DNA of 64,000 nt, taken from the NCBI RefSeq assembly GCF_907164905.1, contig NZ_CAJRAF010000001.1, positions 248,001 to 312,000 of the forward strand. The letters are read 5' to 3'. The notes below the pieces were generated by a model that was not told where the DNA came from, did no database searches, and was given only the letters and a program-made list of their open reading frames with translations. Position numbers and translations under genes: made by a program. Positions 37,015 through 46,514 of this stretch are shown in pieces. The DNA is from Dyadobacter sp. CECT 9275. GTDB lineage: Bacteria; Bacteroidota; Bacteroidia; Cytophagales; Spirosomataceae. Position 1 is the stretch's first letter. Each line of letters opens with the position of its first letter.

Positions 37015-37620
37015 ATGGCACGTTACACAGGTCCCAAATCAAAGATAGCAAGACGTTACGGAGAACCCATTATGGGCCCGAGCAAAGCGTTGGCTAAGAA
37101 GAATTACCCTCCGGGAGTTCACGGAAAGGGTCGCCGGTCTAAGAAATCGGAGTATGCTTTACAACTGATGGAAAAGCAGAAAGTGAAGTTTATCTATGGT
37201 ATATTGGAAAGACAGTTCCGCAATCTTTTTGAGAAAGCAGCTGTTAAGGAAGGTATCACCGGGGAGAACTTACTTAAATATTGCGAAGCCCGCCTTGATA
37301 ACACCGTTTATCGTTTGGGTATTGCGCCAACCAGGCGTGCTGCACGCCAGCTGGTAGCACACAAGCATATCCTTGTGGATGGTGAGATCGTTAACATTCC
37401 TTCTTATTCATTACGTCCCGGTCAGATTGTTACAGTTCGTGAGAAATCAAAATCTCTCGAAGCGGTTACAGACAGCCTTGCAGGTCACAGTGCTAAAGGG
37501 TTTAACTGGCTGGAATGGGATGGACAGCAACTCAGCGGTAAATTTGTTACATTCCCAGAGCGTGAGCAAATTCCGGAGAATATCAACGAGCAGTTAATCG
37601 TTGAATTGTACTCGAAATAA
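37015..37620 (+). CDS. rpsD: 30S ribosomal protein S4
   Basis: 201 residues. [18 protein letters not shown], the S4 RNA-binding domain [34 protein letters not shown] and a C-terminal LIVELYSK are standard. S4 initiates 30S assembly and, in E. coli and Bacillus, represses its own mRNA. A hairpin with a T-run and a weak -7 box (TAATTTCG at 36991-36998) lie just upstream. Confidence 0.98.
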   Translation: MARYTGPKSKIARRYGEPIMGPSKALAKKNYPPGVHGKGRRSKKSEYALQLMEKQKVKFIYGILERQFRNLFEKAAVKEGITGENLLKYCEARLDNTVYRLGIAPTRRAARQLVAHKHILVDGEIVNIPSYSLRPGQIVTVREKSKSLEAVTDSLAGHSAKGFNWLEWDGQQLSGKFVTFPEREQIPENINEQLIVELYSK

Positions 37621-37641
37621 TAATCTTCATAATTTATTACG

Positions 37642-37669
37642 GCACGTCTCGTTTACGAGGCGTGCTTTT
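37642..37669 (+). terminator. Terminator between rpsD and rpoA
   Basis: GCACGTCTCG (37642-37651), loop TTTA, CGAGGCGTGC (37656-37665), TTTT: ten pairs including one G-U. Separates rpsD from rpoA. Confidence 0.8.
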
Positions 37670-37685
37670 GGCCGGAAACGGCTAT

Positions 37686-37699
37686 TTTGCGATCGCAAA
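37686..37699. promoter_or_regulatory. 14-base perfect palindrome upstream of rpoA
   Basis: TTTGCGATCGCAAA reads the same on both strands. It directly overlaps a CTATTTTG sequence that could be the rpoA -7 element, 54 bases before the rpoA ATG. A dimeric repressor site is one reading; chance cannot be excluded. Confidence 0.4.
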
Positions 37700-37752
37700 G
37701 GTAACGGTAGCGTGATCAACTATCATTTACTACTATAAAAGGAGCAAGGACT

Positions 37753-38742
37753 ATGTCAATATTAGCTTTCCAAATGCCTGATAAGGTCGTCATGGAAAAA
37801 GCAGACGACTTTCATGGGTTGTTTGAGTTTAAACCTTTAGAGAAAGGATACGGCGTAACGATCGGAAATGCGTTGCGCAGAATACTCCTTTCATCTTTGG
37901 AAGGTTATGCCATCACGAGTGTAAAGTTTCCTGGGGTCCTTCACGAATTCTCTTCCATTGAAGGTATCGTTGAGGATGTAACGGAAATTATCCTGAACCT
38001 GAAAATGGTTCGTTTTAAAAAAGTCTCAGATTTGAGCGAAAGTCGGATCGTAGTAAATCTTAAAAATGTATCGGTGATCACAGCAGGTGACATTGGTAAA
38101 TTTACCAACGCTTTCGAAGTATTAAATCCAGAGCTTGTTATTTGTCATATTGATGACAACAAGGAGTTTGAAATGGAACTTCTGTTGGATAAAGGAAGAG
38201 GATATGTACCGGCAGATGAGCCCAGGGCCAATGAGTTGCCTTTCGGATACATCGCGGTAGATTCTATTTATACTCCGATTAAGAACGTAAAATACAGCGT
38301 TGAAAATACCCGTGTAGAACAACGTACGGATTACGAGCGCCTTCTGATAGACATTCAGACGGATGGATCGATCCATCCGGAAGATGCGCTAAAAGGAGCA
38401 GCGAATATCCTGATTCAACACTTTATGCTTTTCTCTGATCAGACCATGACGTTTGAGAAACAGAAGGCAGAGGAAGATAATCAGGTAGATGAGGAAATGC
38501 TGCGCATGAGAAAACTTCTCAAAACCTCGCTTTCTGAACTTGATCTTTCTGTACGTGCGTACAACTGTTTGAAATCTGCGGATGTTAAATCACTTGGGGA
38601 TTTGGTAAGGCTTGAAATTTCGGATATGATGAAATTCCGTAATTTTGGTAAGAAGTCGCTTACCGAGTTGGAACAGCTGGTTGCTGACAAACAACTCACA
38701 TTTGGAATGGATGTTGCCAAATATCGTTTGGACGAGGATTAA
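37753..38742 (+). CDS. rpoA: DNA-directed RNA polymerase alpha subunit
   Basis: 329 residues. The N-terminal dimerisation domain ([51 protein letters not shown]) spans about 1-230. After a linker (about 231-250) the C-terminal domain [55 protein letters not shown] contacts upstream DNA and activators. Complete length. It follows its own terminator/promoter boundary. Confidence 0.98.
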   Translation: MSILAFQMPDKVVMEKADDFHGLFEFKPLEKGYGVTIGNALRRILLSSLEGYAITSVKFPGVLHEFSSIEGIVEDVTEIILNLKMVRFKKVSDLSESRIVVNLKNVSVITAGDIGKFTNAFEVLNPELVICHIDDNKEFEMELLLDKGRGYVPADEPRANELPFGYIAVDSIYTPIKNVKYSVENTRVEQRTDYERLLIDIQTDGSIHPEDALKGAANILIQHFMLFSDQTMTFEKQKAEEDNQVDEEMLRMRKLLKTSLSELDLSVRAYNCLKSADVKSLGDLVRLEISDMMKFRNFGKKSLTELEQLVADKQLTFGMDVAKYRLDED

Positions 38743-38816
38743 TTAAATATTCCATCATAAGTATGTATTCTGAAGCGCGTAGTGACGCTGCTCGAAGCAA
38801 CTAAACAAAAAAAATA

Positions 38817-39563
38817 ATGAGACACGGTAAGAAAGATAATCACCTGGGAAGAACCGCATCACACCGCAAGGCGATGTTGTCCAACATGGCGTCTTCATTG
38901 ATTATCCACAAAAGAATTGAAACTACCCTTGCAAAGGCGAAAGAGCTTAGAAAGTATGTTGAGCCTTTGCTGACACGTGCTAAGGAGGATTCTACGCACA
39001 ACAGAAGGGTTGTGTTCTCGTACCTGAATGACAAAGAATCGGTTAAAGAACTTTTCGGAACAGTTTCCGATAAAATTGCTGACCGTCCGGGAGGATATAC
39101 CAGGATTATCAAATTAGGTAATCGTTTGGGAGATGCGGCCGAGGTAGCGCTGATCGAACTGGTTGATTTCAATGATGCATTACTTCTTGCGAATGCAGAT
39201 AAGCCAGCTAAAACACGTCGTAGCCGTCGTGGTGGTAAAAAGGAAGCAGGCGAAGCAGTAGCCGTAGCAGCACCTGCTGTTGAGGCACCTGCCGTTGTTG
39301 CAGACGGAGATGATCTTAAGATTATTGAGGGAATCGGTCCCAAAATTGCTGATTTATTGGTTGAGGGCGGCATCGTAACATTTGCTGATCTTGCAGCGTC
39401 AACTCCTGAGGCTATCCAGGAAATTCTTGATAAAGCAGGACCTCAATACAATGTTCATAACCCATCCACATGGCCAGCTCAGGCACAGCTTGCTGCGGAT
39501 GGCAAATGGGATGAACTGAAAACATTACAGGATGAATTAATCGGTGGTCGTGATAGTGAGTAA
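38817..39563 (+). CDS. rplQ: 50S ribosomal protein L17 fused to a C-terminal helix-hairpin-helix domain
   Basis: 248 residues, about twice the usual 115-130. Residues 1-120 are L17 ([49 protein letters not shown]). An Ala/Val-rich linker (about 130-164) leads to residues 165-248: [21 protein letters not shown], then [40 protein letters not shown]. This is the helix-hairpin-helix-like module fused to various bacterial proteins, and found in other Bacteroidota. L17 lies near the tunnel exit; the added domain may bind RNA or DNA. No frameshift is needed for the fusion. Confidence 0.96.
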   Translation: MRHGKKDNHLGRTASHRKAMLSNMASSLIIHKRIETTLAKAKELRKYVEPLLTRAKEDSTHNRRVVFSYLNDKESVKELFGTVSDKIADRPGGYTRIIKLGNRLGDAAEVALIELVDFNDALLLANADKPAKTRRSRRGGKKEAGEAVAVAAPAVEAPAVVADGDDLKIIEGIGPKIADLLVEGGIVTFADLAASTPEAIQEILDKAGPQYNVHNPSTWPAQAQLAADGKWDELKTLQDELIGGRDSE

Positions 39564-39591
39564 GAAAAAGTTCATCATGGAATTTTAGTAG

Positions 39592-39626
39592 AAGGGGTTA
39601 AACGTTTTTCGTTTAACCCCTTTTTA
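39592..39626 (+). terminator. Terminator after rplQ
   Basis: GGGGTTAAACG (39594-39604), loop TTTTT, CGTTTAACCCC (39610-39620), followed by TTTTT. A perfect 11-pair stem closing the ribosomal supercluster. Confidence 0.93.
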
Positions 39627-39640
39627 TGAGCTTTATTCCT

Positions 39641-39648
39641 TAATTTTG
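39641..39648 (+). promoter_or_regulatory. -7 element of the carA promoter
   Basis: TAATTTTG followed by CACC matches the Bacteroidota -7 consensus; a T-rich -33 region (TTTTT at 39621) overlaps the terminator tail. About 100 bases upstream of the carA ATG. Confidence 0.65.
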
Positions 39649-39747
39649 CACCGCGGAAATTGTAATGAGTGAAAAAGTCTCATAGAATCAGCCAGTTACA
39701 CAGGTAGTTCGAAGTTTAAATCAAAAGGTAAATAACATAAACCAAAT

Positions 39748-40851
39748 ATGAGCCAAAAGAAAGAGGCCTTGCTTTTGCTGGAAGACGGAACAGCATACAG
39801 AGGATTAGCTTTGGGGATTCACGGTACTACAGGTGGAGAAATCTGCTTTAATACCGGTATGACAGGGTATCAGGAAATCTACACTGATCCGTCTTACTAT
39901 GGACAAATTATCGTGAACACCACTTCGCATATCGGTAACTACGGTGTGCAGCTGGAGGATGAAGAGGAATCCGGTTCGGTGAAAATACGAGGAATGGTAT
40001 GTAACACTTTCTCTCCGATTTATTCCCGCTTCACCGCTGATTTCTCTCTTCAGGAATATTTTGAACGAGCGAAGATTGTCGGGATAAGTAACATAGATAC
40101 CCGGCATATTGTACGCCATGTAAGGCAAAAGGGAGTAATGAATGCCATGATCTCCTCTGAAATCCTGGATGAGGCCGAACTGATGGTGGAACTGAAAAAG
40201 GTACCCTCGATGGATGGTTTGGAACTGTCGTCGTTTGTAAGTACCTCGGAGGCGTATTATATGGGAGACGAGGCCAGCAGCAAGTGGAGAGTGGCAGTAA
40301 TGGACTATGGAATCAAGAAAAGTATTCTGAATAACCTTACTTCCAGAGGATGTTATTGTAAAATCTTCCCTGCTCAGACCTCATTTAGTGAAGTGATGGA
40401 CTGGAATCCTGATGGTTTCTTTATTTCTAATGGTCCGGGCGATCCGGCCTCCATGGCCTATGCCGTAGACAATGTGACGAAAATGGTAGAAACCGGAAAA
40501 CCTTTATTCGGAATTTGCCTGGGACACCAGCTTCTGGCACTGTCAAGCGGGATCAACACCTATAAAATGCACCATGGACACAGAGGATTGAACCATCCGG
40601 TAAAAAATCTGATCACGGGGCTGTGTGAAATCACATCTCAAAATCATGGATTTGCGGTAAATCCTGAGGAAATAGAAAGACATCCGGATGTAGAAATTAC
40701 ACATGTGAATCTCAACGATAAGACCATCGAAGGGATTCGTCGTAAGGATTATCCTGCATTTTCTGTGCAGTATCACCCGGAGGCATCACCTGGTCCGCAT
40801 GATTCAAGGTATCTTTTTGATAATTTTACGGAGCTTTTACAAAAAGCCTGA
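39748..40851 (+). CDS. carA: Carbamoyl-phosphate synthase small subunit
   Basis: 367 residues. N-terminal domain with GEICFNTGMTGYQEIYTDPSYYGQIIVNTTSHIGNYG; C-terminal class I glutamine amidotransferase with nucleophile Cys in FGICLGHQLLALS and the His/Glu of QYHPEASPGP. Supplies ammonia from glutamine to CarB for pyrimidine and arginine synthesis. carB is not in the window. The rplQ-carA-eno neighbourhood recurs in Bacteroidota. Confidence 0.97.
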   Translation: MSQKKEALLLLEDGTAYRGLALGIHGTTGGEICFNTGMTGYQEIYTDPSYYGQIIVNTTSHIGNYGVQLEDEEESGSVKIRGMVCNTFSPIYSRFTADFSLQEYFERAKIVGISNIDTRHIVRHVRQKGVMNAMISSEILDEAELMVELKKVPSMDGLELSSFVSTSEAYYMGDEASSKWRVAVMDYGIKKSILNNLTSRGCYCKIFPAQTSFSEVMDWNPDGFFISNGPGDPASMAYAVDNVTKMVETGKPLFGICLGHQLLALSSGINTYKMHHGHRGLNHPVKNLITGLCEITSQNHGFAVNPEEIERHPDVEITHVNLNDKTIEGIRRKDYPAFSVQYHPEASPGPHDSRYLFDNFTELLQKA

Positions 40852-40856
40852 GTTTA

Positions 40857-40892
40857 AAAAAAATCCTTTCCAAGAGCCGGAAAGGATTTTTA
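40857..40892. terminator. Bidirectional terminator between carA and the rhodanese-thioredoxin gene
   Basis: ATCCTTTCC (40863-40871), loop AAGAGCC, GGAAAGGAT (40879-40887), flanked by A-run and T-run, so it works for both convergent genes. Confidence 0.9.
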
Positions 40893-40907
40893 TTTTGTTA
40901 ACAGATT

Positions 40908-41612
40908 TTAAAGGTTAGAATCAATCCATTTTTTGAAATCACTTTCTTCCATCAGACCGTTTCTGCGCTGAACCAGCTTTCCGTTTTTGTAAAGCAAAAA
41001 GGCGGGGATTTCTTCAATACCCAATTCTTTCGCTATAGCTTTATTGGTATCGTATTGTATGGTTTCAATTTTTGCCTTTGCCTGGTACTCGTTCGTGAGC
41101 TTGTGGATGGTGGGAAGCATTTTCACACACGGCTGGCACCAGGGCGCATAAAAATCAATAAGTACCACATTCTTAGAACGGACCAGCTTCTGGAAGTCGG
41201 AAGAAGTCATTCCCCTGGCCGAAGAAGAGTTGGCCGGAGCCTCCACAAGTTTGCCGGAGGAAGTCCATTTGAGGTATCCCCCCTGCATGTCATAAATCTC
41301 CTTGAAGCCGTTTTCCTTTAAAATTTTTGAAGCAGCGGCACTTCTTGCTCCCGCGAGGCAGTATACAAATACGGGTCTGCTTTTATCCAGCAAGGCAATT
41401 TTCTCGCGGAAAGCTTCATTTTTGTAGTCAATATTCACTGCATTGGCCAAATGGCCTTCCTTGTATTCGCCGGGAGTTCTTACATCCAGCAATTGCGCAT
41501 TTTTATTGTCAGTCAGTTTGGCCTTGAAGGCATCCGTATGAAGCAGGGTTTGTGCCTGACAGTCAATTAGTAGTATAAAAAAAAGAGAGAATAAGATACT
41601 GGCAACTTTCAT
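40908..41612 (-). CDS. Exported rhodanese-thioredoxin fusion protein
   Basis: 234 residues. A signal sequence (about 1-20, ending DCQAQ) is followed by a rhodanese-like domain (about 25-120) with LLDVRTPGEYKEGHLANAVNID and active-site loop around Cys85 (YCLAGARS). Then comes a thioredoxin domain (about 135-234) with WCQPC (Cys159/Cys162) and the cis-Pro EEIPAFLLYKNGK. The pair suggests sulfur or disulfide exchange in the periplasm, with the rhodanese as persulfide carrier and the thioredoxin reducing it. Whether the protein is a lipoprotein is unclear, since D precedes the Cys. Confidence 0.9.
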   Translation of the reverse strand: MKVASILFSLFFILLIDCQAQTLLHTDAFKAKLTDNKNAQLLDVRTPGEYKEGHLANAVNIDYKNEAFREKIALLDKSRPVFVYCLAGARSAAASKILKENGFKEIYDMQGGYLKWTSSGKLVEAPANSSSARGMTSSDFQKLVRSKNVVLIDFYAPWCQPCVKMLPTIHKLTNEYQAKAKIETIQYDTNKAIAKELGIEEIPAFLLYKNGKLVQRRNGLMEESDFKKWIDSNL

Positions 41613-41718
41613 AACAGATGTTAAATAGGATACACGGGTAAATTTACGTTAAAATCCGCTGTGCTGTCATCATCACGATTTTTTTGTGTTATTTTGTACC
41701 GTTAAAGAACATTTATAA

Positions 41719-43008
<1,290 letters not shown>

Positions 43009-43025
43009 TTGAAATTAATCGTAAG

Positions 43026-43053
43026 AAACCGGGGTGTAAAGCTCCGGTTTTTT
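43026..43053 (+). terminator. Terminator after eno
   Basis: AAACCGGGG (43026-43034), loop TGTAAAG, CTCCGGTTT (43042-43050), T-run to 43053: nine pairs including one G-U. It ends only about 10 bases before the next ATG, so the downstream gene depends on readthrough or on a promoter I could not define. Confidence 0.85.
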
Positions 43054-43063
43054 GCTTCCTGGT

Positions 43064-43411
43064 ATGTCGGAATTGAAAAAAAGGCCTGTTTGGGCGTTAC
43101 GTTTCCTGAAGAGTTTTTATCCGGCCACCTTTGTGTTCTGGCTTGTATGGATATTGTTTCTGGATAATAACAATATCAAAGTCGTAATGTCCAACCGAAT
43201 GAAGATGAAGGACCTGGAAAAGGAGAAAGTCATTCTTAAGGAAAAAATAAGCCAGGTGAAAAAAGAACGTAATGAGGTATTCGGCAATCCTAAAATGTTA
43301 GAAAAGTGGGCGCGCGAAAAATTTAAGATGAGAAAACCGAATGAGAAGGTTTATGTAATCGTGGATGAAGATGATAAGCCTGTTGAAAGTAATAAGGACG
43401 ATGCCGAATGA
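43064..43411 (+). CDS. DivIC/FtsB-like septum protein
   Basis: 115 residues from the ATG at 43064 (MSELKKRPV). One membrane helix at about 15-35 (FYPATFVFWLVWILFL) and a coiled coil (about 45-80, MKDLEKEKVILKEKISQVKKER) followed by KMLEKWAREKFKMRKPNEKVYVIVDE, which fits the FtsB/DivIC family 'ARE..gm..pgE.vy' ending. These proteins bridge FtsL and FtsQ in the divisome. An upstream TTG at 43052 would give 4 extra residues inside the eno terminator and is less likely. Confidence 0.82.
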   Translation: MSELKKRPVWALRFLKSFYPATFVFWLVWILFLDNNNIKVVMSNRMKMKDLEKEKVILKEKISQVKKERNEVFGNPKMLEKWAREKFKMRKPNEKVYVIVDEDDKPVESNKDDAE

Positions 43412-43448
43412 GTAACGGTGTGCTGGTCCCCTAAATAAAATAAAGAAA

Positions 43449-43955
43449 TTGATACGGGTTCTTTTTGTTTGTCTTGGAAATATTTGCCGTTCTCCCATCG
43501 CCGAGGGAGTTTTTTGCGAACTGGTCAAAGAAAGAAATTTAGAAAAATACATTTCCTGTGATTCCGCCGGTACAGCCGCGTATCATACCGGCAGCCTTCC
43601 CGACAGGCGTATGCGCAGCGTAGCCGAAGGGCACGGAATAAAACTCACACATCAGGCCCGGCAGCTTTGCCAGAAAGACTTTGCCGACTTTCATTACCTA
43701 CTGGCCATGGACACCAGTAATTTCGATCATATCAGAAAGGAAAGTTTTAAATATCTGGGATCTTATCTTCCCGAAAGCCAGTTATATTTATACCGGATGT
43801 TTGATCCCGAACGGTTAGGTTCGTCCATTGTTCCGGATCCTTTTTATGACCAGTTACCTGCTTTTGAAGAAGTATACCGGATTGTAAGAAGAAGCGGAAC
43901 GAGTTTCCTGGATTTTCTGATAGAAAAGCATGGATTACAGGGAAACGAAGTTTAG
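43449..43955 (+). CDS. Low-molecular-weight protein-tyrosine phosphatase
   Basis: 168 residues from a TTG start; an in-frame stop lies just upstream and no internal ATG would keep the active site. The P-loop CLGNICRS (Cys8, Arg14) follows the first strand VLFVCLGN. The catalytic Asp lies in VPDPFYDQ near residue 124. Hydrolyses phosphotyrosine or acts in polysaccharide-linked regulation. 36 bases before gpmI, which also uses TTG. Confidence 0.9.
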   Translation: MIRVLFVCLGNICRSPIAEGVFCELVKERNLEKYISCDSAGTAAYHTGSLPDRRMRSVAEGHGIKLTHQARQLCQKDFADFHYLLAMDTSNFDHIRKESFKYLGSYLPESQLYLYRMFDPERLGSSIVPDPFYDQLPAFEEVYRIVRRSGTSFLDFLIEKHGLQGNEV

Positions 43956-43990
43956 TCACCGATAGTCAGAACCATTAAAATATTATAAAA

Positions 43991-45523
43991 TTGAGCAAGA
44001 AAGTAATTCTCATCATTATGGACGGCTGGGGCATTGCCAAGGCCGGAGAGGAAAACCGTTCAGCGGTTATAGCGGCCAATACGCCTTTTTACGACGGTAT
44101 TCTGCAAAAGTATCCGCATAGTAAACTGGCCGCGAGTGGCCTTGCCGTAGGGCTTCCGGATGGGCAAATGGGTAATTCGGAAGTAGGACATACCAATCTG
44201 GGAGCGGGCCGGGTGGTATACCAGGATCTTGTCAAGATCAATCTGGCTGTTTCGGAAGGAACATTAGGCCAGGAAAAAGTTTTGCAGGATGCTTTTTCAT
44301 ATGCTAAAACAAGCGGGAAAAAGGTGCATTTCATTGGCCTTGTGTCTGATGGAGGCGTACATTCCCATATTGACCATTTAAAAGGATTGTGCAAGATAGC
44401 CGCAGATAGTGCATTGAGCGAAGTTTTCGTCCATGCCTTTACGGACGGCCGGGATTGTGATCCAAAAAGCGGCCTTGGTTTTCTCCGGGATTTGCAAAAT
44501 ACGATGTCACAAACCACCGGACAAATTGCGAGCATTACGGGCCGATACTACGCCATGGACCGTGACAAACGCTGGGAACGGGTAAAACTTGCTTATGACG
44601 CCATGGTACTCGGAGAGGGAAACCATGTAAAAGCAGACGAACTTCTGAAAGCCGTAGAAACCTCCTATGAAGCGGGAGTAACCGATGAATTTATACATCC
44701 TATTATCGCGACCAGAGAAGACGGCTCGCCAGTTGCAGTGATTGAAGAGGGAGACGTGGTACTCTGCTTTAATTTCCGGACCGACCGTGGACGTGAGATT
44801 ACAGAAGTATTAACACAGCAAGATTTTCACGAGCAGAATATGCATAAGCTTAATCTGCGGTATATCACAATGACCAACTATGACGATACGTTCAAGGGAG
44901 TTGAAGTCATTTTTGATAAAGATAATCTCAACAATACCTTAGGAGAAGTACTGGAGTCGGCGGGTAAAAAGCAGATCAGGATTGCGGAAACTGAGAAATA
45001 CCCCCATGTTACTTTTTTCTTTTCGGGAGGAAGAGAGAAACCTTTTGAAGGGGAAAGCCGTTTGCTCTGTCCGTCGCCCAAGGTTGCAACCTATGACCTG
45101 CAGCCAGAGATGTCGGCTTTCGGAATCAGAGATGCCATTGTACCTGAATTGATAAAAGAAGAGGTTGATTTTGTTTGCCTCAACTTTGCCAATCCAGACA
45201 TGGTGGGGCATACCGGGGTATTTGAAGCAGCAGTAAAGGCTTGTGAAACGGTGGATCAGTGCGTGCAGGCAGTGGTTACAACTGGCCTCGAACATGGATA
45301 TTCATCAATTATCATTGCAGACCATGGCAATTCTGATTACATGAGAAACGATGACGGAACGCCAAATACTGCGCACTCATTAAATCTGGTACCTTGTATT
45401 TTGGTTGACAGTGAATATCAGAAACCTATTCACGACGGGAAACTAGCAGACATAGCCCCCACGATTCTGGATCTGATGGGGATCCCAAAACCGGACGAGA
45501 TGACGGGTGTAAGCATATTGTAA
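43991..45523 (+). CDS. gpmI: 2,3-bisphosphoglycerate-independent phosphoglycerate mutase
   Basis: 510 residues from TTG (MSKKVILIIMDGWG). Asp11 is a metal ligand and Ser63 in GQMGNSEVGHTNLGAGRV the phospho-acceptor. VHSHIDHL, TDGRDCDPKSG, NFRTDRGREI and ADHGNSDYM carry further Mn2+ and substrate residues. Interconverts 3- and 2-phosphoglycerate immediately before enolase. Full length. Confidence 0.97.
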   Translation: MSKKVILIIMDGWGIAKAGEENRSAVIAANTPFYDGILQKYPHSKLAASGLAVGLPDGQMGNSEVGHTNLGAGRVVYQDLVKINLAVSEGTLGQEKVLQDAFSYAKTSGKKVHFIGLVSDGGVHSHIDHLKGLCKIAADSALSEVFVHAFTDGRDCDPKSGLGFLRDLQNTMSQTTGQIASITGRYYAMDRDKRWERVKLAYDAMVLGEGNHVKADELLKAVETSYEAGVTDEFIHPIIATREDGSPVAVIEEGDVVLCFNFRTDRGREITEVLTQQDFHEQNMHKLNLRYITMTNYDDTFKGVEVIFDKDNLNNTLGEVLESAGKKQIRIAETEKYPHVTFFFSGGREKPFEGESRLLCPSPKVATYDLQPEMSAFGIRDAIVPELIKEEVDFVCLNFANPDMVGHTGVFEAAVKACETVDQCVQAVVTTGLEHGYSSIIIADHGNSDYMRNDDGTPNTAHSLNLVPCILVDSEYQKPIHDGKLADIAPTILDLMGIPKPDEMTGVSIL

Positions 45524-45552
45524 GTCCGTTTACAAAAGCGTATTAATTCTGG

Positions 45553-45586
45553 CAGAGAGCCTTTTCATCGGGCTCTCTGTTTTTTT
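45553..45586 (+). terminator. Terminator after gpmI
   Basis: CAGAGAGCC (45553-45561), loop TTTTCATCG, GGCTCTCTG (45571-45579), seven T (45580-45586). Confidence 0.93.
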
Positions 45587-45602
45587 AGCTACAAGCATAG
45601 AA

Positions 45603-46184
45603 ATGGGAATCTTTTCAGTTTTAAGAGCAACTTTACTTTTACTGGTGTCTTTTCTTCTGGTACTGGCAAATACCGGCTGCGACAGCGGGAGTGGTAAAAA
45701 TGAGAAATTAGATAAATACTATGATCTGCAAGGCTTTATCCAAAAACAGGTGACACTCCTGAAAGCTGCAAAACCCACAGTAAATAAACAGGTATCCTTA
45801 AACGGGGAGCAGGAAAAACTGGTTTCAAGGGAGGTGAACTGGGAAAAGGAACTGGAATTGTTTATGCAGGCTGATCTCAATAAGCCCGCGTATGCGCAGA
45901 GCTATGCAGTAAAAAAAGACTCTCTACATATAGCGTATACACTCATTTCGGGAGAGAATCTGCTGGTGAAAAAATTAATAATAAGACTTGATTCGATCAG
46001 TAAGTCCCCTGTTTTAATCGAGGGAGAATTGGAGTCGTCCAACAAGTTATATCAGTCGTATAAGAAAATAAGGATGATCTGTTCACAGGGAAAGATCACC
46101 TCCTATTCAATTGAAGGTTATCAGAAACTAGCGCTGATGGATGCCCAGCCGTTTTCCGTCCAAGTTAAAATCGGTCATTATTGA
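45603..46184 (+). CDS. Lipoprotein of unknown function
   Basis: 193 residues. A lipoprotein signal (LLLVSFLLVLANTGC, Cys about 26) then a hydrophilic, mostly beta-predicted domain (DSLHIAYTLISGENLLVKKLIIRLDS; KIRMICSQGKITSYSIEGYQKLALM). I do not recognise the family. It starts 17 bases after the gpmI terminator, so it probably has its own start of transcription or is expressed by readthrough. Anchoring in the inner or outer membrane on the periplasmic side is likely. Confidence 0.75.
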   Translation: MGIFSVLRATLLLLVSFLLVLANTGCDSGSGKNEKLDKYYDLQGFIQKQVTLLKAAKPTVNKQVSLNGEQEKLVSREVNWEKELELFMQADLNKPAYAQSYAVKKDSLHIAYTLISGENLLVKKLIIRLDSISKSPVLIEGELESSNKLYQSYKKIRMICSQGKITSYSIEGYQKLALMDAQPFSVQVKIGHY

Positions 46185-46514
46185 GGGCCGTCTTTCCGTG
46201 TTTAGTAATACCATATTTTGGGTAAACATTACCCATTTTTCTAGTTTGAAACCATCTGGTCCAAAGGAGCTGTTGCCGGAATCACTGACTGCTACTTTTG
46301 GGAGTCCTTTCTTCGAAAATGCCTCAACAGGAGTATTTTCAGGCTTTCTGACTTTATAAAGGAATTTATTACCTCTTCCCTTTTTTCTTTCTGTTCATTG
46401 TGTGGAATGATATTGGTTGTTTAGTCAGCGTATCTGCATCTGTAAAAATGGATCACTGATACGGAAGGTTAATTCTATTATTAAACTAAATCACACCATA
46501 ATTACTAAATACCA
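46185..46514. other. Intergenic region without a supported gene
   Basis: 330 bases. Both strands have a short open stretch (plus 46141-46359; minus opposite it). Neither has a recognisable start context or family match, and the plus one overlaps the end of the lipoprotein gene. No hairpin or promoter stands out; a promoter for the coiled-coil gene at 46515 must lie here. Confidence 0.4.

Noticed and set aside
46141..46359. Plus-strand open frame of 72 codons after the lipoprotein gene, and an open stretch opposite it
   Set aside because: It begins inside the lipoprotein gene in another frame, has no signal, domain or start context, and the opposite frame is broken by stops at its 5' end. Chance openness in a short AT-rich gap is the simpler reading.
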